Below, in pieces: positions 13,354-13,965 of a stretch of 13,965 nt of DNA (its first letter is position 1; the number at the start of each line of letters is the position of its first letter). This DNA comes from DASQDN01 sp035630195 (lineage in GTDB: Bacteria > Acidobacteriota > Terriglobia > Bryobacterales > Bryobacteraceae). Where the stretch lies: the NCBI GenBank assembly GCA_035630195.1, contig DASQLD010000263.1, positions 1 through 13,965 on the forward strand, given 5' to 3'. Under the pieces are notes generated by a model. It saw only the letters and a program-made list of their open reading frames with translations. It ran no database searches and had not been told where the DNA came from. A program made the translations under genes and the position numbers.

Positions 13354-13375
13354 ATTGTAGCATCCGAAGGCCTTC
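13354..13375 (-). promoter_or_regulatory. Promoter and palindromic operator of the MerR-TPR gene
   Basis: On the minus strand TGCTACAAT (TGn plus TACAAT, hexamer 13359-13354) lies 7 nt before the GTG. Just upstream is the perfect 10-bp palindrome GAAGGCCTTC (13366-13375), where a MerR-type operator would sit between the -10 and -35. No good -35 can be seen at 17-20 bp. The placement suggests autoregulation. Confidence 0.45.
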
Positions 13376-13454
13376 AAGGCTATGAAAAACAATCGGTGCA
13401 ACTGGTGGAATCCGAACTGCAAGCGCCGGGGATGCCCCACGAGACGGCCTGAGC

Positions 13455-13484
13455 TTGACACTGCGCTTTCCACAGAAGGATACT
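13455..13484 (+). promoter_or_regulatory. Candidate sigma70 promoter of feoAB
   Basis: A perfect TTGACA (13455-13460) with GATACT (13479-13484, 4 of 6) at an 18-bp spacer. Start of transcription would be near 13491, about 3 nt before the feoA ATG. I see no Fur box (GATAAT-type 19-mer) and no DtxR-type site near it. Confidence 0.5.
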
Positions 13485-13493
13485 TGAAGAGAA

Positions 13494-13778
13494 ATGCAAC
13501 TGAGTGTCAACAAGGACGTGGCCGCTCAAGCCGCCGCCGTGGAAAGTGTTCCACTGCGCCGGCTTGCCGATCTACGTGAGGGGGAAGCGGCAATCATTGA
13601 CAGCATTGATCTGCCCGCTGACTTCGCAACGCGGTTGATGGAGCTCGGCTTTCTTCCAGGGATGAGCGTAACCGCAGCGCGGTGCGCCCCTGGCGGTGAT
13701 CCTCGTGTGTTTCGCGTAGACGGTTCGGAAGTAGCTCTGCGTAGAGAGACCGCTGCCCAACTTCTCCTAAAGATCTAG
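13494..13778 (+). CDS. feoA: Ferrous iron transport protein FeoA
   Basis: 94 residues; a small SH3-like cytoplasmic protein that interacts with FeoB to help Fe(II) uptake. Core: PLRRLADLREGEAAIIDSID (20-39), then FATRLMELGFLPGMSVTAAR (44-63) and the strand RVDGSEVALRRETAAQLLLK (74-93), which together are the FeoA fold. The first 18 residues are a non-conserved Ala/Val-rich lead. Length is slightly above E. coli FeoA (75). Start ATG 13494 has only a weak purine run (GAAGAG, 13486-13491) ahead; an internal start is possible. It is 4 bp upstream of feoB, an operon of shared function. Confidence 0.9.
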   Translation: MQLSVNKDVAAQAAAVESVPLRRLADLREGEAAIIDSIDLPADFATRLMELGFLPGMSVTAARCAPGGDPRVFRVDGSEVALRRETAAQLLLKI

Positions 13779-13782
13779 TGGT

Positions 13783-13965
13783 ATGAGTGATTGCCACAGT
13801 TGCCCGGCCGCAACAGGCATTTCTGTATTGCCGTCCGGCAATGGGGCATCGCCCGCCATTCATACCGTCGCGCTTGTTGGCCCGCCGAACTCGGGTAAGT
13901 CTACTCTATTCAATCGACTTACCGGACTCCGGCAAAAGGTAGCTAACTTTCCCGGTGTCACAGTC
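13783..13965 (+). CDS. feoB: Ferrous iron transporter FeoB, N-terminal fragment (3' end outside window)
   Basis: 61 codons are visible; the gene runs off the right edge. FeoB is an inner-membrane Fe(II) permease with an N-terminal cytosolic GTPase. Here the G1 loop GPPNSGKST (33-41) is followed by LFNRLTGLRQKVANFPGVTV, matching FeoB's switch I / G2 region (LFNxLTGxxQxVxNxPGVTV). The first 24 residues are an extension with two Cys close together, MSDCHSCPAATG, then a Ser/Gly/Pro-rich linker. The start ATG 13783 is 4 bp after the feoA stop. The membrane part, other G motifs and any FeoC are not in the window. Confidence 0.93.
   Translation, partial: MSDCHSCPAATGISVLPSGNGASPAIHTVALVGPPNSGKSTLFNRLTGLRQKVANFPGVTV

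Noticed and set aside
13455..13494. Fur or DtxR-type operator before feoA
   Set aside because: No 19-bp palindrome of either type is visible; iron control, if any, must use another site or factor.
13382..13579. 65-codon plus-strand ORF (MKNNRCNWWNPNC...) between the MerR-TPR gene and feoA
   Set aside because: It overlaps feoA by 86 bases in another frame, and its second half is Arg/Ser-rich shadow of feoA. Only the first part with three Cys residues looks protein-like; no ribosome site at good spacing. Kept out without homology evidence.

Overview
The window looks like chromosomal DNA of a free-living Gram-negative bacterium of middling-high GC. The best guess is Acidobacteriota. That rests on the feel of the protein sequences, on a MerR-HTH/TPR fusion gene, and on the mix of housekeeping genes; no rRNA or other phylogenetic marker was compared, so it is an inference. 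Most of the window is ordinary core metabolism and DNA maintenance. The only mobile DNA is the tail of an IS630-type transposase at the left edge.

Layout from left to right. (1) 1-318: 3' end of an IS630-family transposase, 16 bp from the next gene. (2) 335-2127, minus: aroB (shikimate pathway) then menG/ubiE (quinone methylation), overlapping by 4 nt. (3) 2159-6555, plus: nadB (NAD synthesis), hslV and hslU (ATP-dependent protease), then a lipoprotein with fibronectin III-like domains. hslV, hslU and the lipoprotein gene are 2 bp apart or overlap, so they are probably co-translated. aroB and nadB are divergent and almost share a start region. (4) 6559-6635, minus: tRNA-Val(UAC) with an encoded CCA. 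(5) 6679-8512, plus: a 61-codon small ORF, recA, then an HU-family nucleoid protein with its own promoter, a folded leader and a terminator. (6) 8545-8863, minus: tatA/E with its own promoter and terminator. (7) 8874-9023, plus: a 49-aa very basic small protein whose stop overlaps the stop of speA (minus, biosynthetic arginine decarboxylase, TTG start). (8) 11054-12410, plus: a secreted beta-rich protein resembling DNRLRE/CBM96 domains, then an SDR oxidoreductase with a 13-bp direct repeat before its start. (9) 12414-13346, minus: MerR-type HTH fused to TPRs, with a palindrome next to its -10 box. (10) 13494-13965, plus: feoA and the start of feoB (ferrous iron uptake), running off the right edge.

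I found no clearly new multi-gene system. The more interesting signals are small: two short uncharacterised proteins (61 and 49 aa), unusual starts (the CATG shared by possible aroB and nadB starts; the TTG of speA with a nested 9-codon ORF), several -10 boxes so close to start codons that leaderless mRNAs are possible, unexplained inverted repeats after recA and before HU, the repeat before the SDR gene, and a likely autoregulatory operator for the MerR-TPR gene. No CRISPR array, rRNA, riboswitch, prophage or replication origin was seen. No gene-free stretch exceeds 300 bases; the longest, about 230 bases between recA and HU, holds the hairpins and promoter listed.
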